This document shows, one piece after another, positions 1 to 8,247 of a DNA stretch of 64,000 bases; positions within the stretch are counted from its first letter, which is position 1; each line of letters opens with the position of its first letter. The stretch spans positions 558,001 to 622,000 of the forward strand of contig NZ_JAKUJZ010000001.1 of NCBI RefSeq assembly GCF_022436675.1, in the 5' to 3' direction. Made by a program: the position numbers and the translations under genes. The notes beneath the pieces are model-generated. The model made no database searches and was not told where the DNA came from. It saw nothing but the letters and a program-made list of their open reading frames with translations. The stretch is from Rheinheimera hassiensis. GTDB taxonomy: Bacteria; Pseudomonadota; Gammaproteobacteria; Enterobacterales; Alteromonadaceae.

Positions 1-822
1 GATTCTATTATCGATTTTATCCGCACTTATGATTTTTTCGACGGTATTGATATCGACTGGGAATTCCCTGGCGGTGGTGGTGCCAACCCTAATTTAGGTT
101 CAGCCCAGGACGGTGCCGGTTTTGCCACCTTGATGCAAGAGCTGCGTGCTGCCCTGGATGCCTTGAGTGTAGAAACCGGCCGCGATTATGAGCTGGCCGC
201 AGCGATGTCTGGCGGGGTAGAAAAACTCAGCGTTGTTGATTGGGAAGATGCCCACCAGTACATGGACTACATTAACCTGATGACCTACGACTACTACGGC
301 GCCTGGAACGGCGTGCTGGGCCACCAGACTGGCCTGTATCCGTCGGCTAACTCTCCCACTCCCGGCTTTAGCGCCCATGAAGCCGTGCAATACCTGCTTA
401 ACCGCGGCGTACCGGCAGGCAAAATTGCGCTGGGAGCCGCCATGTATGGCCGCGGCTGGCAAAACGTGGCAGGTGTAACCGGTAATAACCCCTTTACCGG
501 CACCGGTGGTGCAGGCATCAGTGGTGGTTGGGAACCTGGCATTATGGACTACAAAAAAATTGAAACCGACTATATGGGCGGGCCTGAAGCCAGCGGTGTT
601 AATGGCTTTACCGTGGGCTGGGATAACACTGCCAAAGCCAGCTATGTCTGGAACCCTACAACCAATACGCTGATCAGCATTGATACCAAGCGCTCGGTAC
701 AGGAAAAAGGGGCCTATATTCTGCAGCATCAGCTGGGCGGTATTTTCGCCTGGGAAATCGATGCCGACAACGGCCATATTTTAAACGCGATGCATGAAGG
801 CTTAGGCCATCCGCAGCAATAA
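1..822 (+). CDS. GH18 chitinase, 3' part (start lies before the window)
   Basis: Glycoside hydrolase family 18 catalytic domain that cleaves beta-1,4 bonds of chitin. The frame is open from base 1 and carries the family active-site motif DGIDIDWE at bases 40-63, whose final Glu is the proton donor. The MTYDYYGAWNG strand and the YGRGW segment that line the substrate cleft follow. The visible 273 codons end directly after the barrel (HEGLGHPQQ), so no C-terminal chitin-binding module is present on this side; any would have to be N-terminal. It lies upstream of a second chitinase and an LPMO on the same strand, forming a chitin-utilisation cluster. Export cannot be judged because the N-terminus is missing. 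Family assignment is firm; substrate preference is not visible. Confidence 0.95.
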   Translation, partial: DSIIDFIRTYDFFDGIDIDWEFPGGGGANPNLGSAQDGAGFATLMQELRAALDALSVETGRDYELAAAMSGGVEKLSVVDWEDAHQYMDYINLMTYDYYGAWNGVLGHQTGLYPSANSPTPGFSAHEAVQYLLNRGVPAGKIALGAAMYGRGWQNVAGVTGNNPFTGTGGAGISGGWEPGIMDYKKIETDYMGGPEASGVNGFTVGWDNTAKASYVWNPTTNTLISIDTKRSVQEKGAYILQHQLGGIFAWEIDADNGHILNAMHEGLGHPQQ

Positions 823-861
823 CCATACTGCCGCGGCCCGGATACTGACAACACAAACAGA

Positions 862-1045
862 GGAGTAAGCAAAAACCGCTTTGCCCACGCTAACACGCCG
901 TGAACCCATCCCTGGGGGCTCGATTGTAGATTTCCTCCTGAAGTCTACCCTTCGGGCCAGCAGAGCTGTGCAAATTCGCTCCAGACGAATTTGTCAGCAT
1001 CCTGGCCTGCAACGGTTAGCTTAGAGCAAAGCGGTTCTTGCTCCC
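862..1045. repeat. Structured intergenic repeat, copy 1 (long form)
   Basis: First of three copies of a multi-hairpin element (others at 19486-19590 and 26111-26215). The shared core runs from CACGCTAACACGCCGTGAAC (about 886) through the hairpin CCCATCCCTGGGGG to CAACGGTTAGCTTAGAG (ending about 1026). An outer stem specific to this copy pairs AGCAAAAACCGCTTTGC (868-884) with GCAAAGCGGTTCTTGCT (1026-1042). Unlike the other copies it carries about 73 extra bases (925-997) holding two more hairpins: GTAGA/TCTAC at 926-948 and CAAATTCG/CGAATTTG at 971-993. It fills most of the 269-base gap between the two chitinase genes. Function unknown; it could act on RNA (processing, partial termination) or be a mobile REP-like element. 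Confidence 0.8.
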
Positions 1046-1091
1046 CTGCCATTAGCTCAGGTTCCCTGCGGCATTTTCCGGGAATACCACA

Positions 1092-3440
1092 ATGAAACAA
1101 CTTATCTTACTGTCGTTGCTGGCACTGGTTAGCACAGCGGCATTTTCACAACAAACTGATGATAACAACTGCAGGCCCGACGGCCTGTACCAAACCCCAG
1201 GCATTAACGTACCCTACTGCACTGTGTACGATACTGACGGCCGCGAAATAATCAGCCCGGATCATCCGCGGCGCATTATTGGTTACTTCACCAGCTGGCG
1301 CCATGGCAAAAACGGTCAGCCAGCGTATTTAGCCGCGGATATTCCGTGGGATAAAATTACCCATATCAACTACGCCTTCGCCCATGTAAATGGCGCGAAC
1401 CAGATTTCTGTGGGTAATACGGGTTCGCCTGATAATGCATCAACCAATATGGAATGGCCTGGCGTGGCCGGCGCTGAACTGGACCCAAGCCTGCCTTATA
1501 AAGGTCACTTTAACCTGCTGCAAAAATACAAACAGCAGCACCCGCACGTAAAAACGCTGATTTCGGTCGGTGGCTGGGCCGAAAGTGGTGGCTATTTTGA
1601 CGACGACGGCGAACGCATTGCCAGTGGTGGTTTTTATACGATGACCACCAACAGCGATTTAAGCATTAACACTCAGGGCATTAATACCTTTGCCGACTCG
1701 GCCGTAGCTTTTATTCGCCAGTATGGTTTTGATGGCGTGGATATTGACTACGAATATCCCACCAGCATGAATGATGCCGGCAACCCAGACGACTTTGCGC
1801 TGGCTAACAGCCTGCGTGGTGGCCTGATGCGCTCTTATGTCGAGCTGATGAAAGTGCTGCGGCAAAAACTGGATGCCGCCGGTGCTGCCGACGGTAAGCA
1901 TTATCTGCTTACCATAGCTTCCCCCTCGTCCGGCTATCTGCTACGCGGTATGGAAGCCTTTCAGGTAACCCAATACCTGGATTACGTTAACATTATGACC
2001 TACGACCTGCACGGTGCCTGGAACCAGTTTGTTGGCCACAATGCGGCACTGTTTGACACCGGCCAGGACGCCGAGCTGGTAGCGTGGAATTACTACAACA
2101 CCAGCCAGTACCAGCAAATCGGTTACCTGAATACCGACTGGGCTTACCGTTATTTTCGCGGCACCATGCCTGCAGGCCGCATTAATATTGGCATTCCGTA
2201 TTACAGCCGCGGCTGGAAAGATGTACAGGGTGGCAGCTTAGGCCTGTGGGGCTCGGCGGCGTTACCAAACCAGAGCCAGTGCCCGCCCGGCACCGGTGGC
2301 AGCACGGTAAGCCAGTGCGGTAACGGTGCAGTGGGTATCGATAACCTGTGGCACGACAAAAATACTCAGGGCAGTGAGATGCCGGCAGGTTCCAACCCGT
2401 TGTGGCACACCATGAACCTGGCCGAAGGCATCAGCGCCAGCTACTTCAGCCTGTATGCTCTTGATCCAGGCAACCCAGAGCACCAGTTAACCGGCAGCTA
2501 CAGCCGCCACTATGATGCCACTGCCGCAGGCCCCTGGTTATGGAATGCGCAAAAAAAGGTGTTTTTATCGGTAGAAACTGAGCAAAGCATCGCTACCAAA
2601 GCACAGTATGTGATTGACAACGGCATTGGCGGCGTGATGTTTTGGGAGCTGGCCGGCGACTACGACTGGGACGCAGCCAAAAGCGAATATTTTATCGGTA
2701 ACACGCTGACATCGCTGTTTTATAACAGCTTTAAAAATGCCAGCCCTTATGGCGCAGTAAAAGCCGAACGCGCTATGCCAACCCAGGCGATAGATGTGCG
2801 CTTAAGTATCAGTGATTTTAAACTCGGCGATCAAAACTTCCCTATCAACCCCAAGCTTACGCTGACTAACCACAGCAACAGCACTATTCCCGGTGGCAGC
2901 AGTTTCAGCTTTGACGTACCCACAGCAATACCCGATACCATCAGCGATCAAAGCGGTTTTGGTTTAACGGTAGTGGAAAGTGGCCGAAACACCAGCGGCA
3001 ATAATATTGGCGGCCTGCAAAATAACCTGCACCGGGTCGCTTTTAATCTGCCGGGTTATTTAAGCGTAGCCAGCGGTGAAAGCGTTACCGTTACGCTGAA
3101 TTATCAGTTGCCAATGCCGATGCCGTCTAACTGGATCCTTAGCGCCAATGGTAACAGTTATGCCTTTGCCGAAGAGTATCCACAGTTACCGGTTGTTAGC
3201 ATCGGCAATGATGATGGCCCCGGTGACGGAGATGGCGACGGTAACGGCGAGAGTTGTGGCGGCATTACCGCCACTATTCACCCGTACCCGGCCTGGCCGC
3301 AACCCGACTGGGCAGGTAACCCAAGCCATGCTGTTAATGGTGATTACCTGTCGTATCAGGGCGGCGTTTACAAAGCCAACTGGTGGACAAACTCGGTGCC
3401 CGGTAGTGATGGCAGCTGGAGTTTTATCTGTAATTTGTAA
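1092..3440 (+). CDS. Secreted GH18 chitinase with C-terminal chitin-binding module
   Basis: Secreted endo- or exo-chitinase of 782 aa. A Sec signal peptide covers residues 1-19 (cut after AFS). The GH18 barrel spans roughly 60-540 and has the catalytic motif DGVDIDYE at 214-221, with Glu221 as acid/base, plus the MTYDLHGAW segment. A further beta-rich domain follows (about 565-700, starting near IDVRLSISDFKLGD). Then come a Gly/Asp-rich linker (about 705-725) and a CBM5/12-type module with the aromatic pattern YPAWPQPDW ... YKANWW. The LPMO at 3621 ends in a closely similar module, which suggests shared targeting to chitin. The signal peptide and multidomain form fit secretion through the type II system encoded at 51-62 kb. 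Cleavage mode cannot be told from sequence. Confidence 0.95.
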   Translation: MKQLILLSLLALVSTAAFSQQTDDNNCRPDGLYQTPGINVPYCTVYDTDGREIISPDHPRRIIGYFTSWRHGKNGQPAYLAADIPWDKITHINYAFAHVNGANQISVGNTGSPDNASTNMEWPGVAGAELDPSLPYKGHFNLLQKYKQQHPHVKTLISVGGWAESGGYFDDDGERIASGGFYTMTTNSDLSINTQGINTFADSAVAFIRQYGFDGVDIDYEYPTSMNDAGNPDDFALANSLRGGLMRSYVELMKVLRQKLDAAGAADGKHYLLTIASPSSGYLLRGMEAFQVTQYLDYVNIMTYDLHGAWNQFVGHNAALFDTGQDAELVAWNYYNTSQYQQIGYLNTDWAYRYFRGTMPAGRINIGIPYYSRGWKDVQGGSLGLWGSAALPNQSQCPPGTGGSTVSQCGNGAVGIDNLWHDKNTQGSEMPAGSNPLWHTMNLAEGISASYFSLYALDPGNPEHQLTGSYSRHYDATAAGPWLWNAQKKVFLSVETEQSIATKAQYVIDNGIGGVMFWELAGDYDWDAAKSEYFIGNTLTSLFYNSFKNASPYGAVKAERAMPTQAIDVRLSISDFKLGDQNFPINPKLTLTNHSNSTIPGGSSFSFDVPTAIPDTISDQSGFGLTVVESGRNTSGNNIGGLQNNLHRVAFNLPGYLSVASGESVTVTLNYQLPMPMPSNWILSANGNSYAFAEEYPQLPVVSIGNDDGPGDGDGDGNGESCGGITATIHPYPAWPQPDWAGNPSHAVNGDYLSYQGGVYKANWWTNSVPGSDGSWSFICNL

Positions 3441-3453
3441 GCTGTTACCAAGC

Positions 3454-3586
3454 GGAAAACGGTGAGTAGCAGACTTACCGCTTTTCCTTGCGAGGGTCGA
3501 TGCCTTATCAGGGCGCCACAGAGTGTCTGAGTCCGCACGCCAGTGCGGGCGAGTTGCTGTGGCGAGCCTGAGAAGGTCTTCGACCC
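3454..3586. repeat. Tandem long imperfect palindromes between chitinase and LPMO genes
   Basis: The 180-base gap holds two strong foldbacks. The first (3454-3487) pairs GGAAAA-CGGTGAGT with ACTTACCGCTTTTCC. The second (3494-3586) is about 93 bases long with three nested stems: GGGTCGA/TTCGACCC outside, CGCCACAG (3514-3521)/CTGTGGCG (3557-3564) in the middle and CCGCAC/GTGCGG (3533-3548) at the tip. There is no T-run, so it is not a classical terminator. Its sequence is unrelated to the three-copy repeat at 862. It may set relative expression of chitinase and LPMO from one transcript by RNA processing or stability; that is inference. Confidence 0.6.
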
Positions 3587-3620
3587 GGAGCGCCAAGCCT
3601 CATAACCAAGAGAAATCACT

Positions 3621-4838
3621 ATGCAACCCAAATACTTACTCCCTACACTACTAACAACCAGCCTGCTATTTACCAGCCTGCAGGCCAGCAGCCATGGCTA
3701 TGTCGACTACCCCAAAGCCCGGCAGCAAATTTGTAAAGACGATGGCGGTTACTGGTGGCCTGCCGATGGCAGCGGCATACCTAATTCTGCCTGCCGCGCC
3801 GCTTACCAGCAATCGGGCGGTTATATGCTAACGCAGCACCATGAGTTTTCGGCCAACGTTGCCGATTACCGCAATATGGCAGCCGTGCAGGCAGTCGTCA
3901 GCGATGGTAGCCTGTGCGCCGGTGGTGACAGCCGCAAAAGTGGGATGGATATTCCCTCAACCGACTGGCAACGCACCAGTATTAACCTTACGCAAAGCAA
4001 TGAGATCACACTGCGTTTTCGCGCCACCACGCCACACAACCCCAGCTACTGGCAAATTTATATCAGTAAACCGGACTTCGATGCTGCAGCAGAGCCACTT
4101 AGCTGGAACCAGCTACAGTTGATACACCAGCAAAACGATGTCACCGCAGAGGCAGGTTACTATAACCTTAATATGCAGCTACCAGCAGATCGCAGCGGCC
4201 CGGCAGTGCTTTATACCCGCTGGCAGCGGGTGGATGTAGTTGGCGAAGGTTTCTATAACTGCTCAGATATCGAATTGGTAAATGGCAGCAGCGACACTTC
4301 GCCAGTGCTATGGTTTGATAAAGGTGCTTTTGTTAACCTGCAAACGCCGGCAGAAATAGGCGGTTATGCTCAGCTACGGCTATTTGATGCCAACGGGCAA
4401 GAGCTGATAGACGAAAGCTGGCAGATCACCAACGCCAATATCGGCAATGCACTCTGGGCCACAGAACTGGCAACACAGATAAACACCCAGTACAGTAATC
4501 TGCTGCAAATTGGCGCGTTAAGCGGCGATAATGTGGTTTTTAGCAGCGATTTAGCCAACAACCGCGCCTATGTACGGGATAACAGCAGCTTTTATAACCT
4601 TGACCTGCGCCCGGCGTCAGATGATGGCGGCAACAACCCACCGGGTAATTGTCCGGGTTATGACCTGAGTAGCGTAAACACCTACCCTGATTGGCCACAA
4701 GGCAACACTCAGGGCCAAGCCGGACACGCCGCCGGTAGCGATCAACTGATCTACCAAAACGCGCTGTATCAGGCCAATTGGTGGACACAATCTATACCTG
4801 GCAGCGACAGCAGCTGGGCGCAGCTATGTAGCATGTAG
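3621..4838 (+). CDS. Chitin-active lytic polysaccharide monooxygenase (AA10) with C-terminal chitin-binding module
   Basis: Copper-dependent LPMO of 405 aa that oxidatively cleaves crystalline chitin and helps chitinases. The signal peptide ends ...QASS, leaving His25 as the mature N-terminus, as the copper histidine brace requires. The second brace histidine is most likely His139 in TTPHNPSYWQIYISKP, which matches the family segment RHSTTSW..FITKP of CBP21. The AA10 domain runs to about residue 220. A middle beta domain (about 230-335) and a CBM5/12-type module (about 355-405, YPDWPQ ... YQANWW) follow, an architecture reminiscent of GbpA-like proteins. It lies downstream of the chitinase on the same strand and is probably co-expressed and secreted by the type II system. 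No missing residues were noticed. Confidence 0.94.
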   Translation: MQPKYLLPTLLTTSLLFTSLQASSHGYVDYPKARQQICKDDGGYWWPADGSGIPNSACRAAYQQSGGYMLTQHHEFSANVADYRNMAAVQAVVSDGSLCAGGDSRKSGMDIPSTDWQRTSINLTQSNEITLRFRATTPHNPSYWQIYISKPDFDAAAEPLSWNQLQLIHQQNDVTAEAGYYNLNMQLPADRSGPAVLYTRWQRVDVVGEGFYNCSDIELVNGSSDTSPVLWFDKGAFVNLQTPAEIGGYAQLRLFDANGQELIDESWQITNANIGNALWATELATQINTQYSNLLQIGALSGDNVVFSSDLANNRAYVRDNSSFYNLDLRPASDDGGNNPPGNCPGYDLSSVNTYPDWPQGNTQGQAGHAAGSDQLIYQNALYQANWWTQSIPGSDSSWAQLCSM

Positions 4839-4856
4839 CCTAGCGCCAAAAACCAC

Positions 4857-4878
4857 GGGCCGCTCCTGCGGCCTGTTT
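4857..4878 (+). terminator. Weak intrinsic terminator after LPMO gene
   Basis: A perfect 6-bp stem GGCCGC (4858-4863) / GCGGCC (4868-4873) with a TCCT loop is followed by TGTTT. The T-tract is short, so termination may be partial. It sits 19 bases after the LPMO stop, between convergent genes. Confidence 0.5.
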
Positions 4879-4935
4879 AGTAACAACATGGTGTCGTATA
4901 AAAAATTTATCAACCACGTCGTGCAGTGCTCCATA

Positions 4936-6228
4936 TCAACCTGAAGGTTGTTGCGCTAAAACCTGTTGTTGCCGTGCCAGCAGAAATGCCCGTACCAGCT
5001 CAACTGACACTTTACCAAAGTCCCAAAACTGCTCGGTATTACTATTGATATTTACTGCTACAACCATGTTGAACTCAGGTATTACCATCAGCCAGCTTTG
5101 CGCACCTCTGGAGACACCGCCATGGTTGGCGTTAAAGAGTACCCCCACCGGATCAGCAAAATCATAATCTCTAACCCGCCAGCCAATAGCATATTGCTGT
5201 TCATTCACCTCACCATTGTTTAGTGTTTGCGCAGTCCAGAATTGTTGCCTGGTAGCAGGTAAAACAAAATCATCGCGCAAAAATCCCAGACCCAGTTTAA
5301 CTAAATCTGTTGAGGTAGAAATAAATCCGCCCGCAGCAAGCCGATGGCTTAAATCCACGTCGCGCCATATTCTGACCACCGGCTGTGACTCATCATCACG
5401 CCAGTAAAAACTTGCAATTTGTGCAGCTTCTGGCGTAGTAATACCAATTTCCGGCTCGATAGCGGTGTGGGTCATTCCCAGTGGGGCAAAGACTTGCGTT
5501 TGCATTAACTCTGCATAGGGTCTGCCACCGGCTTCCTGCATGACAGCACTTAGCAACACCGTGCCCAAACTGGAGTAACTGAATTGTTCACCCGGCGAAA
5601 ACAATACTTCACTGTCATCAAATACTGTCAGCGCTTCGCTGACATCGTGGAAACGGGTATTTAGTGCTATGGTTTTGTAGAGCCCCAACCAATCGGTGTT
5701 TTCATCATAATGTGGTATACCCGCCATATGCGAAGCCAATTGACGGGGTGTAATATTGCGCCAGCGTGGGTACTGTTCAATCAGTTTGTAGCGTTGCAGC
5801 GGGGTATCCAGTTCAATACTGCCTCGCTGCACCATCCGGGCCAGCAAGGTCGATGTCAGCGCCTTGGATGTGCTGCCAATTCGGAACTGTGTTTCCGGGT
5901 TTATTGGTTTCCCCGCAGCAATATCGGCCCAGCCAGCAACACCTTGCCATACCAACTTGCCATCAATCGCCACCGCTGCCGAGATACCAGGGCTGTTAAT
6001 AGCCTTACGATGCGTTTTTAGTTTTTGTATAGCCTCGTCTGCCGCGCCCTGGTATTTAGTATCCAATACCCGGTTCAGCTCTGGCACAGGCTCCTCAATG
6101 CTGACAAAGCCCCAAAACGGCAGGGGCCAATCCCCCTTGTGGCTATAAAACTGATATACCGGTTGCAGCAAGGCATAGGCGCCTGCCAGCAATAATAGAA
6201 TTAACACCGCGATAATTTTGTTTCGCAT
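4936..6228 (-). CDS. Exported serine hydrolase of the beta-lactamase (class C)/penicillin-binding family
   Basis: Serine beta-lactamase-like hydrolase or esterase of 430 aa. An N-terminal hydrophobic segment (residues 5-22) anchors or exports it to the periplasm. The catalytic SxxK is S119-T-S-K122 in RIGSTSKALT. The second motif is YSS (in QFSYSSLGTVLL), where classical enzymes have YxN, and an HGG (in NANHGGVSRG) stands for the KTG/HxG box near residue 371. Length and layout fit family S12-type hydrolases (EstB, PBP4*, LACTB types) rather than a dedicated antibiotic-resistance enzyme. The AraC-type membrane regulator gene at 6324 lies immediately upstream on the same strand, a pairing suggesting joint control. 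Substrate is not deducible. Confidence 0.88.
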   Translation of the reverse strand: MRNKIIAVLILLLLAGAYALLQPVYQFYSHKGDWPLPFWGFVSIEEPVPELNRVLDTKYQGAADEAIQKLKTHRKAINSPGISAAVAIDGKLVWQGVAGWADIAAGKPINPETQFRIGSTSKALTSTLLARMVQRGSIELDTPLQRYKLIEQYPRWRNITPRQLASHMAGIPHYDENTDWLGLYKTIALNTRFHDVSEALTVFDDSEVLFSPGEQFSYSSLGTVLLSAVMQEAGGRPYAELMQTQVFAPLGMTHTAIEPEIGITTPEAAQIASFYWRDDESQPVVRIWRDVDLSHRLAAGGFISTSTDLVKLGLGFLRDDFVLPATRQQFWTAQTLNNGEVNEQQYAIGWRVRDYDFADPVGVLFNANHGGVSRGAQSWLMVIPEFNMVVAVNINSNTEQFWDFGKVSVELVRAFLLARQQQVLAQQPSG

Positions 6229-6323
6229 GAACAGCTTTCCTTAGAGTAGTGAAAATAGCTGCTGCAAAATAGAACTAAGGTTGCGGCCTGTCTTATTGAA
6301 ACTGAAAAAAGTCTGATCGATTT

Positions 6324-7364
6324 TTAAAATTGGGCACGATATTGGCTTGGTGTCATACCCAGGCTCTGTTTAAATACGCGATTGAAAGGCGCAATAGAAT
6401 TAAAACCCGCATCAAGTGCCAGCGTCAGTACCGGTTTATCATTATCTTTCGGGTCTGCCAATCTGGCGCAAACTGCAGGAATACGGTAGCTGTTTATAAA
6501 GTGGGAAAAATTATCAAAGCCTAATTCCACATTGATTAACTGACGCAACTGGTATACCGGTATGCCAAGCTCTGCCGCCAGCTGGCTGATATTCAGGCCA
6601 TTTATCCTGTACAAGCCCGCGGCCATTTTGCTTTTCAGCTGCTTAGCTTCTGCACTCTCGCTGTGTACCTCAGAGGCAGCAATTTGTTTGATCGGCTCTG
6701 CCACCTTAGTTTGCTGCTCTGATCGAAAGCCGGCTAAACGACAAACCGCAATAACTGTTGTCACCGCAAAAAGCAGCCCGGCATTAAAACTGCTGAATAA
6801 CATATTGTCCTTGATAGCAAGCGGCGAAAATTCCAGCAACGTCAGCAGCCCCATATACACACTGCCAGCCGCAATAATAGCAATTCTTAGCCGGCGCCGC
6901 CGTTCAACTAAATCATCACTCAAGCCAATAAATGCATTGATGACGACAAAAACCAGCACCAACAGCAGTATGGCGTGATGAACATCATGAAACAGGCCTT
7001 TGCCTTGCAGCAGCAGAAAAAAGTAACACAGCCATACTAACCAAAGGCTAAACATAACTTTCAGCCAACCAGATAGCTGCGACAGTAAACTTTTGTGATG
7101 CACCGCCTGCCAATAAACCGCTAACAACGCATAGGCTGTGAGGTCGGTAAACAATAAAAGAGGCGGCCTCAACCAGCCATAATGGACATCATCGACAGGC
7201 GCCGTAAGCAATATATAAGCAATGCAGCATAACAGCAGTGTATTCGTGGCCGCCTTGGCAGCAATAACTTTACTTCGCCAAAGCAACAGCACTAACAGTA
7301 TCAGTTGGCCGACAGCAGCAAAGCGGAAAAACAGGTCTAACATCTGGACTTCAGTCATTACCAT
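6324..7364 (-). CDS. Membrane-bound AraC-family transcriptional regulator
   Basis: 346 aa. The N-terminal two thirds (about 10-205) is a chain of six or seven hydrophobic helices with short charged loops such as LVERRRRLR. A charged linker (KVAEPIKQIAASEVHSESAEAK) leads to a C-terminal AraC-type double helix-turn-helix (about 235-346). The second helix-turn-helix signature is clear: LALDAGFNSIAPFNRVFKQSLGMTPSQYR. This is the arrangement of membrane-embedded AraC regulators thought to sense signals in the bilayer. It lies 95 bases upstream of the serine hydrolase and probably controls it. The start codon could also be the ATG two codons later (MTEVQML). Ligand unknown. Confidence 0.88.
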   Translation of the reverse strand: MVMTEVQMLDLFFRFAAVGQLILLVLLLWRSKVIAAKAATNTLLLCCIAYILLTAPVDDVHYGWLRPPLLLFTDLTAYALLAVYWQAVHHKSLLSQLSGWLKVMFSLWLVWLCYFFLLLQGKGLFHDVHHAILLLVLVFVVINAFIGLSDDLVERRRRLRIAIIAAGSVYMGLLTLLEFSPLAIKDNMLFSSFNAGLLFAVTTVIAVCRLAGFRSEQQTKVAEPIKQIAASEVHSESAEAKQLKSKMAAGLYRINGLNISQLAAELGIPVYQLRQLINVELGFDNFSHFINSYRIPAVCARLADPKDNDKPVLTLALDAGFNSIAPFNRVFKQSLGMTPSQYRAQF

Positions 7365-7462
7365 CTGGCTTGTGTTTTCCTTGTAACAACTAATTCAATG
7401 CGCAAATGTAACGAAACGCACTGTAGCAAACAACCCAGGCCGCAGTCGCGACCAGTTGGTGT

Positions 7463-7753
7463 TTAAAAAGAACAGTGATAATACTGCAGCGGCTCGCGGC
7501 TAAAGTTTTTGATCTGCTCGCCAAAAACCGCAACCGCTTCGGCCTCAAATCGCTTATAAAAGCCTGCCAGCTCGATGTAATCGTTACCCGCATCAGCAGC
7601 GGCATCTTCATCTTCAGCTGTTTGGTTAATTTGCAACAAGCGTGCTTTTTCGTTGCTCAGGGCCTCAAGAATATACCTTGTTTCCCAGTCGCCTAGCGAC
7701 GTTTGCATTTCCCGTGGCAGAGTCATGCCACTACCTTTGATTAGCTCAAACAT
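7463..7753 (-). CDS. Small acidic helical protein, paralogue of the protein at 8014 (candidate immunity/antitoxin)
   Basis: 96 aa, not a family I can name with certainty. It is clearly related to the 77-aa protein two genes upstream: both have an acidic run (AEDEDAAADAGND here, SDDEDEIADIGND there), then a helix, then a shared ending (FGEQIKNFSREPL here, YGEGIRNFSREPL there). This copy has a longer N-terminus (MFELIKGSGMTLPREMQ) and eight extra residues after SREPL. It starts with a good ribosome site (AGGA eight bases before ATG) nine bases after the Tsi2-like gene. Predicted all-helical and acidic, it resembles a small toxin-neutralising protein. Position as last gene of the toxin cassette supports an antitoxin or immunity role, which is inference. 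Confidence 0.75.
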   Translation of the reverse strand: MFELIKGSGMTLPREMQTSLGDWETRYILEALSNEKARLLQINQTAEDEDAAADAGNDYIELAGFYKRFEAEAVAVFGEQIKNFSREPLQYYHCSF

Positions 7754-7762
7754 AAGTCTGTC

Positions 7763-7996
7763 CTACAACTTAGCCGGAATAATCTGCTGCAAAGACGGTA
7801 AAGCCTCGCCTTTATCTAATTGCTCCTGATACACGGCCTTGAGAACGTTAAAACCCTCGTAGTACAACATCAGTATTTCATCGATGGTTTCAGGGTCTTT
7901 CAGCGTTTCAGAATCCAGTAACGTCTCATAGCGGTTAATGCATTCATAAGTTGCCTGCAACGACACTAATAGTGTTCGGTTGTCGATCCCTGGCAT
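7763..7996 (-). CDS. Tsi2-like immunity protein
   Basis: 77 aa, the same length I recall for Tsi2, the immunity protein of the Pseudomonas aeruginosa toxin Tse2. From memory the two align over their whole length: RTLLVSLQATYECINRYE here against QTLMVAIQCVAARTRELD there. In both, an acidic segment follows (KDPETIDEILMLYYEGFNVLK here) and then AVYQEQLDKGEALPSLQQII against NAYEQALGQYSGLPPYDRLI. Tsi2 is a small helical dimer that binds Tse2 in the cytoplasm. Here the gene sits third in an operon headed by a Tse2-like toxin gene, 17 bases after the preceding small gene. No secretion signal. The match is recalled, not computed. Confidence 0.72.
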   Translation of the reverse strand: MPGIDNRTLLVSLQATYECINRYETLLDSETLKDPETIDEILMLYYEGFNVLKAVYQEQLDKGEALPSLQQIIPAKL

Positions 7997-8013
7997 ATTC
8001 TGGTCTATGTCTA

Positions 8014-8247
8014 TTACAACGGCTCGCGAGAGAAATTCCGGATGCCTTCGCCATACTGTGCTACGGCTTTTGCCAGCAATGGTTTAAGTAACAGCCGAAC
8101 TTCAATCAGATCATTACCAATATCAGCGATTTCATCTTCGTCGTCAGATGTCTCGCAGATATGCGCCATACGCGACTCCATTTCAATCAAGGCTTCCAGC
8201 ACAATTTTTAGCTCTGATTCCACTAAGTTAAGTTGAAATTGGCTCAT
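8014..8247 (-). CDS. Small acidic helical protein overlapping the toxin gene (candidate immunity/antitoxin)
   Basis: 77 aa, strongly acidic in the middle (ETSDDEDEIADIGND), predicted to form two or three long helices. Its ATG overlaps the toxin stop codon (ATGA at 8244-8247), so the two are translationally coupled, the usual order for a toxin followed by its neutraliser. It is a paralogue of the 96-aa protein at 7463 (shared GND.IE segment and NFSREPL ending). It resembles the Tsi2-like protein between them more distantly, in length, acidic turn and helical layout. It may be the cognate antitoxin, with the other two as duplicates, or the three may guard against different toxin variants. Function is inferred from context. 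Confidence 0.75.
   Translation of the reverse strand: MSQFQLNLVESELKIVLEALIEMESRMAHICETSDDEDEIADIGNDLIEVRLLLKPLLAKAVAQYGEGIRNFSREPL

Noticed and set aside
100..777. Long open frame antisense to the first chitinase (225 codons)
   Set aside because: It mirrors codon bias of the GH18 gene on the other strand, has no ribosome site, and no protein features.
862..1045. Integron attC site, suggested by GCTAAC ... GTTAGC ends
   Set aside because: The ends do not meet the RYYYAAC/GTTRRRY consensus, no cassette array or integrase is present, and copies flank core genes.
7390..7611. 73-codon frame overlapping the last small gene of the toxin cassette
   Set aside because: Out of frame with a well-supported gene that has a ribosome site and a paralogue; no independent support.
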